This document shows positions 5,437 to 8,006 of a stretch of 8,006 bases of DNA, piece by piece (position 1 is the stretch's first letter; each line of letters opens with the position of its first letter). The DNA comes from Clostridiales bacterium (GTDB lineage: Bacteria > Bacillota > Clostridia > Oscillospirales > Oscillospiraceae): contig JAAYWX010000285.1 of the NCBI GenBank assembly GCA_012516225.1, forward strand, positions 1 to 8,006. Reading direction: 5' to 3'. Both the position numbers and the translations under genes were made by a program. The notes beneath the pieces are model-generated. The model saw only the letters and a list, made by a program, of their open reading frames with translations. It ran no database searches and was not told where the DNA came from.

Positions 5437-6405
5437 ATGCTTACAGAAAAGGCAAATGCAATATGCCTGCTGCAAATTTTAACAGAATATTCAGATGAAA
5501 AACATATTCTTCCAATGCGAGAAATAATAGAAAAGATGAACTCTGCATATGGGATAAGTCCAGATCGTCGAACTATATACAGCTCTGTCGATGTACTTAT
5601 AGATTTGGGATATGATATTTCCACCTACGATGATAACGGCGTTGGATACTACCTTAAGCAGCGCTTATTTGAGCCTGGTGAAGTACGGCTTTTAATGGAT
5701 GCTGTGTATTCATTTCCATTTCTTCCGCCCAAACATACAGAGGACTTGATCGCCAAACTGCAAAAGCTTCTCAGTGTGAATGAACGCAAGCGTTTTAAGT
5801 CCCTGAGCATAGCCCGGCAGGAAATCAAAACTCCCAACCGGCAGGTATTTTGGAACATTGAGCAGCTTGATGAGGCAATTTCTAAGAAAGTTAAAGTGAG
5901 TTTTACTTATCTGCACTATGATCTCAACAAGGAACTCGTACCGCGCCGCGATGAGAAATACACAGTTAATCCTTACGGCATGGTATTCCACAACGAAAAC
6001 TATTATCTCATCTGTGTTAAGGACAATAAAGATAATGTCAGTATGTATCGTATCGACCGCATGAAAGACATTGAAGTTACAGACTGCAGGCTTGACCCTC
6101 GCGAAGCCGGATTTGATCCAAAAAAATTTACTGAACAAGCGGTTTATGCATATTGCGGTAAACCAGAGCTTATTGTTATGAAGTGCAGCCGTGAAATCCT
6201 CGACCACATAATTGATAAATATGGTTTTGATGTCCATATACGGGAATTAGATGACAAAAACCTTGAAATAGCCCTTACTGCTTCCCCCGAAGGGGTAAAG
6301 TTTTGGGCTCTCCAATATCTTCCTTATGTAGAAGTTACTTCTCCTCAATGGCTTAGGGATGAAATAATAAAAAGCTTAAAATCAAATCCTTACATAAATA
6401 TATAA
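5437..6405 (+). CDS. WYL-domain transcriptional regulator with N-terminal HTH (YafY-like)
   Basis: The 322-residue protein starts at ATG 5437 with AAGGGG seven bases upstream. Residues about 4-72 form a winged helix-turn-helix (AICLLQILTEYSD, PDRRTIYSSVDVLIDLGYDI, then the wing YDDNGVGYYL). Residues about 140-212 form the ligand-sensing WYL domain, with INPYG-like VNPYGMVFHNENYYLICV and YRIDRM. The WYL triad itself reads YYL here, which is a frequent variant. Residues about 245-312 form the WCX extension, ending FWALQYLPYVEVTSPQWLRDEI. WYL proteins are DNA-binding regulators that sense small or nucleic-acid ligands and occur in many contexts, including stress, metabolism and mobile-element defence. 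Length is normal. It is divergent from arsR and monocistronic, so its target is unknown; autoregulation or control of a neighbour is possible. Confidence 0.92.
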   Translation: MLTEKANAICLLQILTEYSDEKHILPMREIIEKMNSAYGISPDRRTIYSSVDVLIDLGYDISTYDDNGVGYYLKQRLFEPGEVRLLMDAVYSFPFLPPKHTEDLIAKLQKLLSVNERKRFKSLSIARQEIKTPNRQVFWNIEQLDEAISKKVKVSFTYLHYDLNKELVPRRDEKYTVNPYGMVFHNENYYLICVKDNKDNVSMYRIDRMKDIEVTDCRLDPREAGFDPKKFTEQAVYAYCGKPELIVMKCSREILDHIIDKYGFDVHIRELDDKNLEIALTASPEGVKFWALQYLPYVEVTSPQWLRDEIIKSLKSNPYINI

Positions 6406-6410
6406 CTACA

Positions 6411-6449
6411 TACCCCCTGCAAGTGTTATCTCTTGCAGGGGGTATTTTT
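6411..6449 (+). terminator. Intrinsic terminator of the WYL regulator gene
   Basis: A perfect 13-bp stem is formed by TACCCCCTGCAAG (6411-6423) and CTTGCAGGGGGTA (6432-6444), with an 8-nt loop followed by TTTTT (6445-6449). It lies 5 nt after the WYL stop codon and also beyond the 3' end of the minus-strand surface gene that converges on it. It could help stop that transcript too, though its minus-strand tail is not T-rich. Confidence 0.92.
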
Positions 6450-6469
6450 AATAAGCTTTTCTTATCAGG

Positions 6470-7492
6470 CTACTTTACCTTAACCATATTCATATAGGAG
6501 TATGTACCGTCTCCATTGATACTGTCGATATTTTCTATGGCGTTCTTCAGCTCAGGATCTTTTACAAGATCATACCATTTTTCTCCTGTATAGTAATAAA
6601 TATGGTAGGTGTCGGTTTTGTAAATCCATTCATCCACAGCCGCTAAATAGTTATTTAATGTATAGCTTTCATTATTAAGGCTAAATGCGTATCTGCCAAC
6701 CAGAAGTGTATTTGCGGCGGTAATATTTGATACTTTATCGGCATCACTCGGTTCCTGAGCTTTTACGATTACTGTGAACTCTTTGGTATCGCTTGCACTG
6801 CCGCTGGTAATGGTGGCTGTCAGGATTACCGTAGCATCGCTGCTGCCGTATGCCGGCCTGCTTACTGTGCCATTGGTAGCTACTACACTTTCATTGCTGG
6901 ATCCCCAGCTGATGGTGCAACCTGCTCCGTTAGTAATGCTACTTACCAGATTAAGCTTCTCGGTTACATTGTCAAGGTTAGCGTTGCCGCCTTTGATTAC
7001 ATCTTCAGTTAATGCTGCCTTGTCTGCCGCTACTTTATCGGCATCACTCGGTTCTATTGCAAACTTTGCATTTACATTTTCCTCTACGGCTAAATCACTA
7101 TTGTTCGTTAAGCAACTCCCGGGTATTGTAATTTGTATTTCCGATGTTGAATCTTTCGTTGGTGTACCGGATACTGCAAGTATAACTGATGTTGCAGATG
7201 CACTAACGGTTTCCTTGGCTTTTGCTATCAATCCCGCGGGAATATTAATAATCCACGACGAGAGATCTGTACCTTTTTGTATTTCATCTTTAATAGAGTC
7301 ATTAGTAATTGAAATAGTTATGTCTTTATCCGTAATTTGTGAACCGACCGTTCCATCTATCGTTATATCTCCTATCGTTGCTGATGGTTCTCCCTCCGCC
7401 CATGCAGCGGTTGGCATTACCAGAGTAAACATCATGGCAAAGACAAGCACCATGGACAGTAACTTAGAGCATTTATTGTTTGTACTTATCAT
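6470..7492 (-). CDS. Secreted modular surface protein with atrophied Ig-like domain
   Basis: The 340-residue protein starts at ATG 7492, eight bases after AGGAGGA. Residues 1-32 are a signal peptide (NNKCSKLL, hydrophobic core, then PTAAWA before EGEPS). Residues about 37-146 form a beta-rich module (ATIGDITIDGTVGSQI, DLSSWIINIPAGLIAKAKE, ILAVSGTPT, ending NVNAKFAI) of a kind repeated in clostridial surface proteins. Residues about 155-246 match the atrophied bacterial Ig family, with TISWGSSNESVV, NGTVSRPAYG and a closing VILTATITSGSASDTKEFTV. The octapeptide EPSDADKV brackets this module (147-154 and 247-254). The last 85 residues (Tyr-rich, DTYHIYYYTGEKWYDLV) are unassigned. No LPXTG or SLH anchor is present. 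It is 63 nt downstream of another secreted-type gene and probably co-transcribed with it. Function unknown; likely structural or adhesive. Confidence 0.85.
   Translation of the reverse strand: MISTNNKCSKLLSMVLVFAMMFTLVMPTAAWAEGEPSATIGDITIDGTVGSQITDKDITISITNDSIKDEIQKGTDLSSWIINIPAGLIAKAKETVSASATSVILAVSGTPTKDSTSEIQITIPGSCLTNNSDLAVEENVNAKFAIEPSDADKVAADKAALTEDVIKGGNANLDNVTEKLNLVSSITNGAGCTISWGSSNESVVATNGTVSRPAYGSSDATVILTATITSGSASDTKEFTVIVKAQEPSDADKVSNITAANTLLVGRYAFSLNNESYTLNNYLAAVDEWIYKTDTYHIYYYTGEKWYDLVKDPELKNAIENIDSINGDGTYSYMNMVKVK
6731..6754 (-). repeat. 24-bp direct repeat, 3'-proximal copy
   Basis: This is identical over 24 bp to 7031-7054, exactly 300 bp away, and encodes the linker EPSDADKV. 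The pair brackets the Ig-like module. Confidence 0.9.
7031..7054 (-). repeat. 24-bp direct repeat, 5'-proximal copy
   Basis: This is the second exact copy of the 24-bp linker repeat in the surface protein gene. The flanking bases differ on both sides, so the identity ends sharply. Confidence 0.9.
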
Positions 7493-7534
7493 TTAACAAT
7501 TCCTCCTGCTAAATATTTACATCTTCTCCTGCAC

Positions 7535-7554
7535 TGACGGCAGGTTTGCCGTCA
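7535..7554. other. Intergenic hairpin between the two surface protein genes
   Basis: A perfect 8-bp stem, TGACGGCA/TGCCGTCA, with a 4-nt loop lies one nucleotide past the stop codon of the upstream gene (7556-7558). No T-run follows on the minus strand, so it is probably not a strong terminator. It could protect the upstream message from 3' decay or adjust the expression ratio of the two genes. Confidence 0.6.
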
Positions 7555-7555
7555 C

Positions 7556-8006
7556 TTACTCGATGCTTAGTGATGCTCCCTTATAGCTGCTGCCGGCGAC
7601 CTCAACCTCAAGCCTTGTAACATCTTTAAGTACTGCAGTTGCAACAACAACTTTTCCGTCTGTTGTTTCCGCCAGAACAGCTCCATCAAATTTAAGCTTA
7701 AAACTATTTACTAAGCTGCCGTTTACCTTAACTTGAACTTCCGAGGTGGGGCGGCCATCCATATGTTCGGGCTTTATGATTTTTGCCGTATTGACCACAG
7801 GCGGCACCGTCCCCCCGCCTGTAACGCCACCGGCGGCAGATTCACCCGTATTGACAGTAGTTCCCGGCTCAACCGTCTTTCCGTTGGAAGTTACTCCCGA
7901 AACTCCCTTTCCCACTGTCATTTCAGTACCTTTCGTAGCGACCCTTACATTGTTGGCGGTAACGTTAGCCTTATTAACTTTGCCTTCACCTGAAATTGAA
8001 GTCATC
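7556..8006 (-). CDS. C-terminal part of a secreted or surface protein (partial)
   Basis: This is open from the right window edge to a TAA at 7556-7558, about 150 residues. The ATG at 8005 is probably internal, since the frame continues to the window edge. The first part (GEGKVNKANVTANNVRV, then GKGVSGVTSNGKTVEPGTTV) resembles the short beta-strand repeats near the ends of clostridial surface-layer-type proteins. A Gly/Thr/Pro linker (AAGGVTGGGTVPPVV) follows, then a compact beta domain (VQVKVNGSLVNSFKLKF, DGKVVVATAVLKDVTRLEVEV). No transmembrane or sortase motif is visible at the C-terminus. It is the upstream member of a probable two-gene surface operon. The N-terminal domains, which would define its role, lie outside the window. 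Confidence 0.75.
   Translation of the reverse strand, partial: MTSISGEGKVNKANVTANNVRVATKGTEMTVGKGVSGVTSNGKTVEPGTTVNTGESAAGGVTGGGTVPPVVNTAKIIKPEHMDGRPTSEVQVKVNGSLVNSFKLKFDGAVLAETTDGKVVVATAVLKDVTRLEVEVAGSSYKGASLSIE

Noticed and set aside
6774..7496. 240-codon plus-strand ORF opposite the surface protein
   Set aside because: It is low-complexity and hydrophobic, antisense to a gene with a signal peptide, Ig-like motifs and AGGAGGA; no ribosome binding site supports it.
7492..7558. The two right-end surface genes as one gene split by a frameshift
   Set aside because: The downstream gene has its own strong ribosome binding site and a complete signal peptide, so it is a separate secreted protein.
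1..8006. CRISPR array, tRNA, rRNA or riboswitch
   Set aside because: No regularly spaced short repeats, cloverleaf or conserved aptamer pattern was found by eye; the only repeats are the IS copies, the 24-bp linker repeat and local palindromes.

Overview
The window looks like the chromosome of an anaerobic, Gram-positive Clostridia-type Firmicute. The reasons are moderately AT-rich DNA, strong AGGAGG-type ribosome binding sites, sigma-A-like promoters, Firmicute-style secreted proteins (a copper-amine-oxidase-type stalk domain and atrophied bacterial Ig domains), a WYL regulator and an ArsR/Acr3 arsenic operon. No rRNA, tRNA, CRISPR array or replication origin was recognised.

Layout. (1) Positions 1-929: the edge of an unrecognised minus-strand ORF, cut by a decayed IS3-family element (copy 1, plus strand). 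(2) 930-1219: no convincing gene, but a good promoter for the next gene. (3) 1220-2680: a secreted stalk-domain protein whose large C-terminal part I cannot assign, ended by a 40-nt perfect palindrome that works as a terminator. (4) 2773-3171: a minus-strand GGDEF (diguanylate cyclase) remnant with a GSDEF active site and an in-frame stop. (5) 3329-3671: a second, shorter copy of the same IS remnant (copy 2), in the same orientation. (6) 3705-5160: a minus-strand arsenic-resistance operon, arsR-acr3, with a recognisable promoter and a near-palindromic operator over the transcription start. (7) 5437-6405: a divergently transcribed WYL-domain regulator with a classic intrinsic terminator. (8) 6470-8006: two minus-strand secreted or surface proteins in tandem, the upstream one running off the window.

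How the parts relate. The left 3.7 kb is partly degraded: two IS remnants in direct orientation flank the stalk-protein gene and a dead GGDEF fragment, giving a composite-transposon-like layout. The two copies share a frameshift in orfA, so the element was already damaged when it was copied, or it was moved in trans. The middle is a compact, apparently intact arsenite sensing and efflux unit without a visible arsenate reductase. The right end is a cell-surface locus, with one Ig-like module bracketed by an exact 24-bp direct repeat spaced exactly 300 bp.

I did not find a clearly new biological system. The least explained parts are the C-terminal region of the stalk protein, the modular surface protein pair, and the unidentified ORF at the left edge.
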